A stretch of DNA of 49,470 nt from Roseburia zhanii (GTDB lineage Bacteria; Bacillota; Clostridia; Lachnospirales; Lachnospiraceae). The notes beneath the pieces were generated by a model, which did no database searches, was not told the DNA's origin, and worked only from the letters and a program-made list of their open reading frames with translations. Both the position numbers and the translations under genes were made by a program. The DNA lies in NCBI RefSeq assembly GCF_014287635.1, contig NZ_JACOPH010000016.1:1-49470 (forward strand), given 5' to 3'. Positions 18,356 to 26,908 of the stretch are shown here, piece by piece. Positions within the stretch are counted from its first letter, which is position 1; each line of letters begins with the position of its first letter.

Positions 18356-18973
18356 TTATTTTACAGAATCCCGCATCCCCATAAATTCTTTCATCGTAGC
18401 AGAAGTTTCAGAACTGATGCCACTTCTCTTAAACACCACCATCACTGTATCGATCAATATCTTTATATCACCCAGAAATGTAATATGCTTCGTATACCAT
18501 ACATCCATTGCAAATTTGTCTTCCCATGATATTGCATTCCTGCCGTGTGCCTGCGCATAACCGGTCAGTCCGGGTCTGACATCATGCCTATGATGTTGTT
18601 CCTCATTATATCGATCAAGATATCTAACTAATAATGGTCTTGGTCCTACAATCGCCATATCTCCTTTAATGATATTAATTAATTCTGGAAGTTCGTCTAA
18701 AGAAGTGCTTCTCAAAAATATGCCATACTTATTAAGACGCACCTCGTCTGGAAGAAGTTTACCATCTTGATCCTTGCGATTATTCATTGTCCGAAATTTT
18801 ATCAGTTTGAATATCCTTTCATCCTTACCTGGTCTTTCTTGTATAAAGAACGGATTTCCTTCCATAAATATTGCTCCTAAAATCATTAAAAAAAGCATCA
18901 ATGGTGATAACACGATAAGACCAATAAGACTTAAACAAAAATCAATTACTCTTTTAAAACATTTTGCATACAT
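18356..18973 (-). CDS. priming phosphoglycosyl transferase, PglC-like
   Basis: A 205-residue monotopic phosphoglycosyl transferase. One N-terminal membrane-associated helix (about 8-36), then RPGKDERIFKLIKFRTM, the catalytic Asp93-Glu94 pair in STSLDELPEL, and GDMAIVGPRPLL with VRPGLTGYAQ. It transfers a sugar-1-phosphate from a UDP-sugar to undecaprenyl phosphate, the first step of polysaccharide assembly. Small size, without the extra N-terminal membrane domain of WcaJ/WbaP proteins, matches PglC, whose substrate is UDP-diacetylbacillosamine. Substrate is inferred from the neighbours. Confidence 0.92.
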   Translation of the reverse strand: MYAKCFKRVIDFCLSLIGLIVLSPLMLFLMILGAIFMEGNPFFIQERPGKDERIFKLIKFRTMNNRKDQDGKLLPDEVRLNKYGIFLRSTSLDELPELINIIKGDMAIVGPRPLLVRYLDRYNEEQHHRHDVRPGLTGYAQAHGRNAISWEDKFAMDVWYTKHITFLGDIKILIDTVMVVFKRSGISSETSATMKEFMGMRDSVK

Positions 18974-18984
18974 AGATATTATCC

Positions 18985-20292
18985 CTATTCAAAACAAGCC
19001 CTAATGACTTCAATAATCCTATCCTGCTGTTCTGCCGTCATCTTGTTATCACTTGGCAGACACAGACCTCTGTTAAAAATATCCATGCCTATATCAACAG
19101 GCAGTCCGTCTTTTTTACTGACTGATCCTTCTATAATATATGCATTCGTTCTTGCCCTTCCATTCCCTTCTCTGGTGACAAAGTCATGCATACGGTAGAT
19201 TGGCTGCATATGCATCGGTTTCCAGATAGGTCTTCCTTCAGAATTAATGCTTCGGATAGCTTCTAAGATCTCTGTAGGACAGCTTTTTCCATGTTCAGGA
19301 ATATAGAGTGCATCTTTTTCTCCTCTTACCTGACGGCACATTGCTTCCGGTTCTATGAGCAGACAGCTTAACCAGTGATTTGGTACGCTGTTCTTCTCAT
19401 CGTATGGATTCATCTTCACTGGCAGATCCCCTAATCCGGCTTTGTATCTTTCATAAATAGCTTTCTTCTGTGCAATATGTTCTTCTAAATATGGTATCTG
19501 TCCACGTACAACTCCCGCAATGATATTACTCATCCGGTAGTTATATCCAAGTTCTTCATGCTGGTACCAGCTTGCATTTTCTCTCGCCTGTGTCGACCAC
19601 TTTCTTACTTTTTTACTGTCTTCCAGACTATTTGTCAAAAAAGCTCCTCCGGCACTTCCGCATATGATTTTATTTCCATTAAATGAAATACAGCCATAAT
19701 CACCAAAACTTCCTGTCTGCTGCCCTTTATATGTACTTCCCAAACTCTCAGCTGCATCTTCAATGATCTTAGCATCATGTTTTTTAGCAATAGCACGAAT
19801 CTCATCAATCTTACCCGGAGTCCCATACAGATGTGCCAGATCGATCAATTTTACATCCGGATAAAGTTCAAATGCCTTTTCTAATGCAGCCGGATCCATA
19901 TTCCATGTATCATATTCCGTATCAATAAATACCGGTATTCCACCTTCATACACAATAGGATTCACTGTTGCATCAAATGTCATATCAGAACAAAACACTC
20001 TTTTTCCTGCAAGTGCACCTTTTCCCATTTCACCCCTGCCATACAAATATTCACCCGCAAGTTTTACAGATAAATGAATAGAAGCTGTTCCCGTAGCCAA
20101 TGCAACTGCATGATCCGTTCCAACCTTTTCTGCTATCTGTGTCTCCACTTCATTAATATTGACACCAATTGTACTCATCCAATTTGTATCATATGCTTCT
20201 TGCATATACTGCAGTTCTTCTCCATGCATTGTCGGCGATGCAAGCCATACCTTCTCTTTAAATTTTTCATGCTTTCCGCTTTTGTCAAACAC
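18985..20292 (-). CDS. PLP-dependent sugar aminotransferase (DegT/DnrJ/EryC1; PglE-like)
   Basis: About 435 residues with the family's features: GTASIHL, DAAESLGSTYKG and the PLP-binding Lys in FNGNKIICGSAGG (residue 208 from this start). In sugar biosynthesis it would aminate a 4-keto sugar made by the dehydratase encoded just upstream. The start is debatable: a GTG at 20313 overlaps the dehydratase stop, while the GTG at 20292 used here has AGGAG 10 bases before it. The long insert MAGKR-type segment around 90-105 and C-terminal HGKSCPTEIL region are usual in PglE-like proteins of Firmicutes. Confidence 0.9.
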   Translation of the reverse strand: MFDKSGKHEKFKEKVWLASPTMHGEELQYMQEAYDTNWMSTIGVNINEVETQIAEKVGTDHAVALATGTASIHLSVKLAGEYLYGRGEMGKGALAGKRVFCSDMTFDATVNPIVYEGGIPVFIDTEYDTWNMDPAALEKAFELYPDVKLIDLAHLYGTPGKIDEIRAIAKKHDAKIIEDAAESLGSTYKGQQTGSFGDYGCISFNGNKIICGSAGGAFLTNSLEDSKKVRKWSTQARENASWYQHEELGYNYRMSNIIAGVVRGQIPYLEEHIAQKKAIYERYKAGLGDLPVKMNPYDEKNSVPNHWLSCLLIEPEAMCRQVRGEKDALYIPEHGKSCPTEILEAIRSINSEGRPIWKPMHMQPIYRMHDFVTREGNGRARTNAYIIEGSVSKKDGLPVDIGMDIFNRGLCLPSDNKMTAEQQDRIIEVIRACFE

Positions 20293-20305
20293 TTTCTTCT
20301 TTCTC

Positions 20306-22246
20306 CTAATCACTAATACTCTTATTTACTTCTTCCGGACATCTAAATGTCGGTACAGCCTGATGCAACGCTTCTTTTGCTTTTATATCATCTCCACTTC
20401 CACATGCCTCTTTTAACAGTTTCAATTTCTCGTCAATATCCTCTTCCGGAAGTGCTCTGTCTTTTTCTATAAAAATCATTTCATTTTCTGTCTTATCTAA
20501 CTCTTCTGTCTTGACTAAAAGTTCTTCATATAACTTTTCGCCCGGTCGCAATCCGGTTTCTATGATCTCAATTCCTGAAATTCCTGATAAACGTATCATG
20601 TTCTCAGCAAGGTCTAAAATTTTAATCGGCTTACCCATATCTAGTACGAACAATTCTCCATTTTTCGCCATAGAACCACTCTGGAGCACTAATTGTGCTG
20701 CCTCCGGTATCGTCATAAAATAACGGATGATCCGTTTGTCAGTTATAGTAACCGGACCTCCATTTGCGATCTGCCTCTTAAATAGCGGGATCACTGATCC
20801 TGCACTTCCTAATACATTACCAAATCTTGTTGCACTGTATTTTACAGTTCCGTGTGTACCTGCACTTTGTACGATCATCTCACACATCCGCTTGGTTGCG
20901 CCCATGACATTCGTCGGATTCACGGCTTTATCGGTAGATACCATGATAAAATGTTCTACCTGATATTTTTCGCAGAGTTCCACGACATTTTTAGTACCAA
21001 ACACATTATTTTCAATAGCTTCAATACAATTATGTTCCATCAGCGGTACATGTTTATGTGCTGCTGCATTGATAACGATCTGTGGATGATACCGCATGAA
21101 AACAGCTTCCATTGCCCGGCAATTCGTGATGGATGCAATCTCTATCTGCAGATCGATCTGTTCTCCATAGAGGATCTTTAATTCCTGCTGGATATCATAT
21201 GCACCATTTTCATAGATATCGAGAATGATCATCTTCTTCGGATGCATTTTTGCTAACTGCCTGCAAAGTTCTGAGCCTATCGACCCTCCGCCTCCGGTGA
21301 TCAGGATCACTTTATCAGTATAATAATCACTTGTCTGTTCCGATGCTACCACAAGCGGTTTCCGGAACAGCAGATCATCTGTGTCAAAGTCACGCAGATG
21401 ACGTTTTCCACTTTCTGTATAGACAGTCGGATAATCATAGACTTTTACCTTATATCCGGCATCTTTATAATATTCATATAGTGCCTTTTTTTTATCTGCA
21501 TCCATATTCGGGATCGCAAAGACAATTTCCTGCACTTCGTGTTCTAATAACCTTGACATGGTCGCTTCATCTTCGGACCATACCGGAATCCCCTGGATCT
21601 CCCTGCCGACTTTGTCTTTATTCGTATCGATAAAACATCTCGGTGTATATGCAGAACCGGAATTATTTAACAATTCCTCTGCAAAACTGACTCCAACACG
21701 TCCTGCTCCGATGATAGCGATCTTGATTTTCTGTCCTTCTCTGTCATTTCCCCGATCCAGACCGGAAAATGTATGCAGAAGCCACAACAGGATCCTTCCC
21801 TGTTTCGTATCACTATTTCCACACTTATATGCATACCGGTACATCATTCGTATAGAAAGTGCTCCTAACAGATTTAAGCTGACGATTGATAATTTTCTGG
21901 CAAATGTGATACACCAGACAGGTGGGAAAGTCAGTTCTATGATGACATAAATCCAAAATGCCACTGCATCTGTGCATAGCAGACGAATATAACACTGGAT
22001 TCCACCATATCTCCAAACTTGTCCATAGATATTTCCAACGAAACGCATCACTTCCACACAAGCCACACACAACAGCGACTGTATGAGCATTCCCTCGATA
22101 CTGAGATTTTCGATTCCTCCATAGAATCCTAAAAGCAGAACTGCAACGACAGCAAAAACAATCAGATCATAGAGCACTAAGGCCCAGCGTATATGGCTCA
22201 GATTATTGATCGTGCCTTTGACATTCCTTGTCAGATTAGATGACAT
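20306..22246 (-). CDS. membrane nucleotide-sugar 4,6-dehydratase, PglF/CapD-like
   Basis: A 646-residue protein: four N-terminal membrane helices (about 22-42, 52-70, 88-110, 120-138), a CoA-binding-like Rossmann part with IAIIGAGRVG (176-185), and the dehydratase domain with GGGGSIG (318-324), NAAAHKHVP (393-401), NNVFGT and the catalytic Thr-Asp-Lys at 438-440 in MVSTDKAVNPTNVMGATK. The TDK site in place of Tyr is the mark of PglF-type UDP-GlcNAc 4,6-dehydratases. It should produce UDP-4-keto-6-deoxy-GlcNAc for the aminotransferase that follows. Length equals PglF/WbpM relatives. Confidence 0.93.
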   Translation of the reverse strand: MSSNLTRNVKGTINNLSHIRWALVLYDLIVFAVVAVLLLGFYGGIENLSIEGMLIQSLLCVACVEVMRFVGNIYGQVWRYGGIQCYIRLLCTDAVAFWIYVIIELTFPPVWCITFARKLSIVSLNLLGALSIRMMYRYAYKCGNSDTKQGRILLWLLHTFSGLDRGNDREGQKIKIAIIGAGRVGVSFAEELLNNSGSAYTPRCFIDTNKDKVGREIQGIPVWSEDEATMSRLLEHEVQEIVFAIPNMDADKKKALYEYYKDAGYKVKVYDYPTVYTESGKRHLRDFDTDDLLFRKPLVVASEQTSDYYTDKVILITGGGGSIGSELCRQLAKMHPKKMIILDIYENGAYDIQQELKILYGEQIDLQIEIASITNCRAMEAVFMRYHPQIVINAAAHKHVPLMEHNCIEAIENNVFGTKNVVELCEKYQVEHFIMVSTDKAVNPTNVMGATKRMCEMIVQSAGTHGTVKYSATRFGNVLGSAGSVIPLFKRQIANGGPVTITDKRIIRYFMTIPEAAQLVLQSGSMAKNGELFVLDMGKPIKILDLAENMIRLSGISGIEIIETGLRPGEKLYEELLVKTEELDKTENEMIFIEKDRALPEEDIDEKLKLLKEACGSGDDIKAKEALHQAVPTFRCPEEVNKSISD

Positions 22247-22301
22247 ATCTTATATTTGTACCTTTCTATCTATTTTCTCTCGTGATTTATTTTTATCCTG
22301 A

Positions 22302-23033
22302 TCACTTTTCGTTCTTATCTCCATAATAAGGTTTATAATAGCCTTGATAATAACCGCCCTTGTAATACCGGTTATAATAACCGCTTTTTTCCACTTTTAC
22401 CTTATTCAACACCACACCTAAGATCCTGCAGTCTGTTATCTCTAACTGTTTGCGGATATCCTGTACAAAATGATAGCTGCACTTGTTCGCTTCTACAACC
22501 AGTACGACACCATCACATTTTGGTGCAATGATCGCTGTATCAATAACAGAACCTAATGGCGGTGTATCGATCAGTATCACATCATACTGTTCTCTGGCAA
22601 ATGCGATCAGCCGGTCAAAATATTTATTTCCTAATAATTCTGTTGGATTTGGTGTTGTCCTTCCGGCGAAAATAATATCTAAATGTGCAACATTCGTTTG
22701 ATATACTACTTCTTCTAATTTTGCCTGCCCTGTCAGATAATGGGACAATCCGCGGATACTTCCGCTTTTATTCTTTGCATGATGTCTTCCGACTAAAACG
22801 GATTTACGAAGATCAGCATCCACGAGCAATACATTCTTTCCATCTTCTGCTATGGAGCGTCCAAGTTCCATAACTGTAGAACTCTTTCCCTCATCCGGTG
22901 TGCAGCTCGTAAATGCAATGATCTGTATATCATCTCCGCAGAAACTGAGATTCGTCCTAAGGGAATTAAATGCTTCTTTTTTTCCATATCCTAATTGCTC
23001 AAGTTTTGTAAGTTCAATCTTTGGCTTATCCAT
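22302..23033 (-). CDS. capsule BY-kinase (CpsD/CapB-type)
   Basis: A 243-residue bacterial tyrosine kinase. Walker A SCTPDEGKSS (43-52), Walker A' VLLVDADLRKS (68-78) and Walker B VILIDTPP (152-159). The C-terminus carries a dense Tyr cluster with ten tyrosines between 219 and 237, the autophosphorylation site. It would work with the Wzz-like protein encoded just upstream (6 bases away) to set chain length and export, and be reset by the PHP phosphatase. Confidence 0.95.
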   Translation of the reverse strand: MDKPKIELTKLEQLGYGKKEAFNSLRTNLSFCGDDIQIIAFTSCTPDEGKSSTVMELGRSIAEDGKNVLLVDADLRKSVLVGRHHAKNKSGSIRGLSHYLTGQAKLEEVVYQTNVAHLDIIFAGRTTPNPTELLGNKYFDRLIAFAREQYDVILIDTPPLGSVIDTAIIAPKCDGVVLVVEANKCSYHFVQDIRKQLEITDCRILGVVLNKVKVEKSGYYNRYYKGGYYQGYYKPYYGDKNEK

Positions 23034-23039
23034 CTCTTT

Positions 23040-23777
23040 CTACCCCTTTCTGATTCCGCAGAATTTTCTTTTTGATTTCTTCTCATGATTGTCTGTTCCA
23101 CCTTCAAGAGGAATCATAGCAAGTGTATTCATGGACAAATAACGTTCCACATCATCCTGTGTCCGTATAGTATCATCTAAAATATAACGCATTATGATCA
23201 CTGCTGCTGCTAAAAGCAATCCTAAGATCCCGCCAATTGCAAGATTCTTCATATTATTTGGACTGCTCTGATGATCTGCTGCGATTGCTTCTTCTGCTAC
23301 TGTCGGTTCATCAATATGCATAATCTCTGAGATCTGCTTTGTTGATACCTTTACGAATTCATTTGCTATATTTTTTGCAATGACCGGATCCGGGTAGGTT
23401 GCTGTGATCTGGATAATCCGTGTATTATCTGTATTGATCGTATCGATGCAGTCTAAAAGCTGTTCATAATTTTCTGTTAATTCCAGATTTTTTGCGACTC
23501 CTTCCACTACCGGACGGCTCTTAATAAGTTCTTCATAATCTCCTGCAAGGCTGCTTCCCACCTGAAGATCTGAAAGACTTACCATTGTACTCTGGTTTGT
23601 CAAAATATATATCTTAGCCGTAGAAGTATACATCGGAGTAAGCAGGCAGAAGCTTATGATCCCTGCAACTACTACACCCGCAACTGTAGCGGCTAATAAA
23701 ACCGGCAGTCTGTGTAAAAGTACAAAGAATAATTCTGCCAGATCAATCTCCATTTCATCATTTTGTCTGTTGTTCAT
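23040..23777 (-). CDS. Wzz/CapA-type chain-length determinant, kinase adaptor
   Basis: A 245-residue membrane protein. After the conserved start EMEIDLAELFFVLLHRLPVL there is a helix at about 26-52, an external domain, and a second helix at about 182-204 (GGILGLLLAAAVIIMRYIL), with DTIRTQDDVERYL following. This two-helix shape is that of CapA/CpsC adaptors, which activate a separate BY-kinase through the cytosolic tail. Gene order phosphatase, adaptor, kinase is the classical Firmicute one. Confidence 0.93.
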   Translation of the reverse strand: MNNRQNDEMEIDLAELFFVLLHRLPVLLAATVAGVVVAGIISFCLLTPMYTSTAKIYILTNQSTMVSLSDLQVGSSLAGDYEELIKSRPVVEGVAKNLELTENYEQLLDCIDTINTDNTRIIQITATYPDPVIAKNIANEFVKVSTKQISEIMHIDEPTVAEEAIAADHQSSPNNMKNLAIGGILGLLLAAAVIIMRYILDDTIRTQDDVERYLSMNTLAMIPLEGGTDNHEKKSKRKFCGIRKG

Positions 23778-23804
23778 CTCTAACCCTTTCTTATTCTGTA
23801 TATT

Positions 23805-24539
23805 TTATAATATGCAATCATCACTCTGCAGTTGTTTTGGATTTGTATACAACAGCTGATCTAATATATCCTGTGATATTTTTTTCTTTAATGATCTGAT
23901 ACAGTCATCATAAACCGGTGGTCTGCTCTGTGTATCATGGCAGTCACTTCCCAGAAAATGAATCTGTCTCTTTGTGATCATCTTACGCAGACGTGCTGAT
24001 CTTCTGTCAAACAGATTTCCCATAAGGCTTCCACAGTTGCTCTGCAGACAGCATCCCATCCTAAGAAGCCGGCTGATATTTTCTTCTGAGTCAAACACTT
24101 CTTTTACACGCTCCACATGTGCGAGTACCGGATAATATCCATTCTCTAACAATTCATTCATTCCCTCTGACACCACTCGAAAACTCTCATGTGGCAGAAA
24201 TTCGATCAATACATAACTACTGTCTGCCAATGTCAGTGCATGACCAGATGCAAGTTCCTTTGTGACTTCCGGGCGATATAAGATCTCATTACCTGCCATT
24301 ACCCGTAAAGAAGGCAGTATCTTTTGCCCGATCTTTTGTGTTTCTTCACAAAGTCTGCGGATCTTATCTGAATCCTGCGGTGTTCTGCCCGGATAATTAT
24401 GTGGTGTGGCAATAATTGTCTCTACTCCCTGCATAACTGCTGCTCTCAGCATATTTTCTGTCATTTCCCAATCTTTTGAACCATCATCAATTCCAGGCAG
24501 AATATGGGTATGAATGTCCGTATATCCCTTTGTTTCCAT
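23805..24539 (-). CDS. PHP-type protein-tyrosine phosphatase (CpsB/CapC)
   Basis: A 244-residue metal-dependent phosphatase of the polymerase-and-histidinol-phosphatase fold: TDIHTHILPGIDDGS (7-21), ETIIATPHNYPG near 40-51, LAHVERV, and FLGSDCHD near 195-202 supply the metal ligands. It dephosphorylates the Tyr cluster of the capsule kinase. GGAG lies 9 bases before the ATG. It is the first of the classical control trio in the operon. Confidence 0.95.
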   Translation of the reverse strand: METKGYTDIHTHILPGIDDGSKDWEMTENMLRAAVMQGVETIIATPHNYPGRTPQDSDKIRRLCEETQKIGQKILPSLRVMAGNEILYRPEVTKELASGHALTLADSSYVLIEFLPHESFRVVSEGMNELLENGYYPVLAHVERVKEVFDSEENISRLLRMGCCLQSNCGSLMGNLFDRRSARLRKMITKRQIHFLGSDCHDTQSRPPVYDDCIRSLKKKISQDILDQLLYTNPKQLQSDDCIL

Positions 24540-24559
24540 CTCTGTTCTCCTTTAGTCAA

Positions 24560-25363
24560 TCAATTCCGGCTCTTTTTCATCAATATGATGCTCACGATCA
24601 CAATGATAAGCATTGCAAGAATTGCATCTGCAACATAAAAGCATCGTATACCACTTTTTATAAACATCTGATACATTGCCTGATAATGAGTTTCCATATC
24701 CTGTGCAATATCAGACTGATGTATTACAAGCAGGATTGTCAGTACAGCATTCCAGATCAAAGCGCAGATTCCGGCACCACCCAAATACTGCAATGCGTGT
24801 CTGCTGCTCTTATACCAGCTGTATAATATCATCATCAGTATAATGGAAACTGCTGTCATAAGTATTGTCAGTATCACTGTTTTCAGGAAAAGTCTGTTAC
24901 ATAGTTCACGATATTCTGTTACAAAATCCGGATATAAATATCTTGCAGCAAGATTCTCCGATTCTGATACTAACACTGATATACTTGCATCAAGCTCATC
25001 TGTACAGGAAATATGGTATGTATCAAGATAATTATAGACCGCCTCTTTGACACCAAATGTCTTGTCAACAGATTTTCCATCCACATAAGTACTAAATGCC
25101 CTATATGATCTTTCTTTTTCAAAGAGTTCTTCTGCGATCTCTTCCGGTAAACGATATTCCGCAAATAATTTTTTCTGCTGTGCAAGCATTTCTTCTGCCG
25201 CATAAGTTCCATATCCACTTTGACGGATGTCAGTTACAAAAATCCGCCAGTTCATAAATCCGGCTAACAATTCCATTCCCAGGACAGCTGTAAATAATGT
25301 AATTGACAGGATCACTGATATCAAAAAACTTTTTCTGGTTCTATGCTGTATCCGATGACTCAT
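24560..25363 (-). CDS. uncharacterised four-helix membrane protein
   Basis: I do not recognise this 267-residue protein. It has an N-terminal helix (about 14-35), a long external segment (36-145) rich in Glu and Tyr, and three more helices (about 150-175, 190-210, 238-260). Its start overlaps the end of the sortase gene by four bases (ATGA), so the two are translationally coupled, and the phosphatase gene follows 20 bases later. A role with the sortase or in control of the polysaccharide machinery is possible but unproved. Confidence 0.75.
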   Translation of the reverse strand: MSHRIQHRTRKSFLISVILSITLFTAVLGMELLAGFMNWRIFVTDIRQSGYGTYAAEEMLAQQKKLFAEYRLPEEIAEELFEKERSYRAFSTYVDGKSVDKTFGVKEAVYNYLDTYHISCTDELDASISVLVSESENLAARYLYPDFVTEYRELCNRLFLKTVILTILMTAVSIILMMILYSWYKSSRHALQYLGGAGICALIWNAVLTILLVIHQSDIAQDMETHYQAMYQMFIKSGIRCFYVADAILAMLIIVIVSIILMKKSRN

Positions 25364-26814
25364 TTTCTGACCTCCTCCTTTGTCTCCTGCTCCTTTGTTT
25401 TTTCTGCATAGACAAAATAGCGATCTGATCTCATTGTATCTTCTTCTCCAAACGGATAACAGGTATACAGCACTAACTGTTCTTTATCCGAATCAGGTGT
25501 TTTGTATTCTGAGGCATCCTTAACCTCCGTTTTGGTAACCTGATATGTATATTGTCCGGATGCTGTCTTAACTGTAACCATATCTCCCTTAGTAACATTT
25601 TGTAATGATGCAAATGTTGTAGCATCATGACCTCCTGCAAGGATCACACCGCCTTTGCCCGGAAGGCTGCTTCCCATATATGTACCTGCACCTTTTGTCA
25701 GGACTTCATCATTGTCGCCCCAATACAGCGGCACACGAAGATCAACTTTCTCACAGCTGATCTCTCCATATTCATCGCCTGTAACCGGCTGCTTTTCTGC
25801 ACTGCAGGTTTCATAATCATATTGTGGTGCTCCTGAAAGCCACATATCATTCCATATGCCGTATGTTTTTTGGATCAGTCCGCTTCCGAATGCCGCCATT
25901 GCACACATTCCTGCCAGGCTCACAAGAAGAACTGATGCTCCTGAGAATTTTTTCTTTTTATATAAAAAAGGAACCGGGATCACACATATCAAAAGCAAAA
26001 GTAAAAATAAAAGACGAACCTCCCCGATAATATACCCTGTATTTTTCACGGGATAATCTGCCTGCATGATAATTCCATCCGTTTCTGAAAGGACGGTCAT
26101 TTTCCCTTTGATTTTTTCTTCTATCAGCGCATTCCAGTTGTCCTTAGCATCTTCATTCTTTGTGATGTTTATATTAACCTTTGCCTGAGAACCTTCTTGT
26201 TTAAGGTCTTCTGCCAGACTCTTCAATTCTTTTTTTTCATCTGATGATGTATCACTTTGCTGATTTAAAATATTTATCAGACTCTCTCTTGCTTCATCTG
26301 TATTTGCCGGCACGGTAATTGTTTGCCCATTCTCCTTCTTATTATCTTTCCCGGTTTTTGTATCATCCTTTTCATTACTGTTATCTTTGTGGCTTTCTTC
26401 ATCACTGTTTGATCCATCTTTATTAATCGGATCCTGTTTGTTTCCTGTATCCTCTTTTTGTTCAGTATTATTCACATTAGGATCCGCAGATTCTGTATTA
26501 TCTGAATCTGTCCCGCCAACAGGAAGAATATAGCCTTCTGCAACGCCCCTTGCAATATTTGCATTCATCTCTGCAATAGCGGCATTTGCCTGATCTGCCG
26601 TCAGATCAATGTCGTCTCTGCAAAGATAAGAGGATAACTGTGAAAGATATTCAGATGCTGCTGTGTATGATTTTCCTTCATATTCAAATGTTCCACTTGC
26701 TGCTGCATATACAGAAGCTTCATTGGCATTCATGCCACCTGCCATGCAAGTTGTTGAAACACTGCATATCAAACCAACGCTAAGCAGAAATACTGCTATT
26801 TTTGTGTTTTTCAT
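25360..26814 (-). CDS. sortase (class D/E-like) with N-terminal extracellular region
   Basis: About 484 residues. An N-terminal signal segment (4-26), a low-complexity Asp/Asn/Lys-rich linker (about 105-165), a small folded region, then two membrane helices (about 262-284 and 293-312), and the sortase domain from about 325. The catalytic set is visible: His396 in ILAGGHDATTF, Cys452 in LVLYTCYPF and Arg462/465 in MRSDRYFVYA. Sortases cleave sorting signals and attach proteins to cell wall or pilins. Most are 200-300 residues with one anchor, so the long N-terminal part is odd. The ATG at 26814 was chosen because AAAGGAA precedes it and it starts the signal segment; an ATG at 26838 would add eight residues. 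First gene of the capsule operon. Confidence 0.85.
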   Translation of the reverse strand: MKNTKIAVFLLSVGLICSVSTTCMAGGMNANEASVYAAASGTFEYEGKSYTAASEYLSQLSSYLCRDDIDLTADQANAAIAEMNANIARGVAEGYILPVGGTDSDNTESADPNVNNTEQKEDTGNKQDPINKDGSNSDEESHKDNSNEKDDTKTGKDNKKENGQTITVPANTDEARESLINILNQQSDTSSDEKKELKSLAEDLKQEGSQAKVNINITKNEDAKDNWNALIEEKIKGKMTVLSETDGIIMQADYPVKNTGYIIGEVRLLFLLLLLICVIPVPFLYKKKKFSGASVLLVSLAGMCAMAAFGSGLIQKTYGIWNDMWLSGAPQYDYETCSAEKQPVTGDEYGEISCEKVDLRVPLYWGDNDEVLTKGAGTYMGSSLPGKGGVILAGGHDATTFASLQNVTKGDMVTVKTASGQYTYQVTKTEVKDASEYKTPDSDKEQLVLYTCYPFGEEDTMRSDRYFVYAEKTKEQETKEEVRK

Positions 26815-26850
26815 CTGATGGTCTTTTTCCTTTCCCATAATTTATCATAT

Positions 26851-26879
26851 AGTATAACATCATATATCCATATTCTCAA
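26851..26879 (-). promoter_or_regulatory. sigma-A promoter of the capsule operon
   Basis: On the minus strand TTGAGA (26874-26879) and TATACT (26851-26856) are exactly 17 bases apart, and the -10 box has the extended TGT before it. It lies about 35 bases upstream of the sortase start and is the only good promoter seen at the head of the long operon. Confidence 0.75.
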
Positions 26880-26908
26880 ACCAAAAAATCAGATATAAAT
26901 CTAAAATT

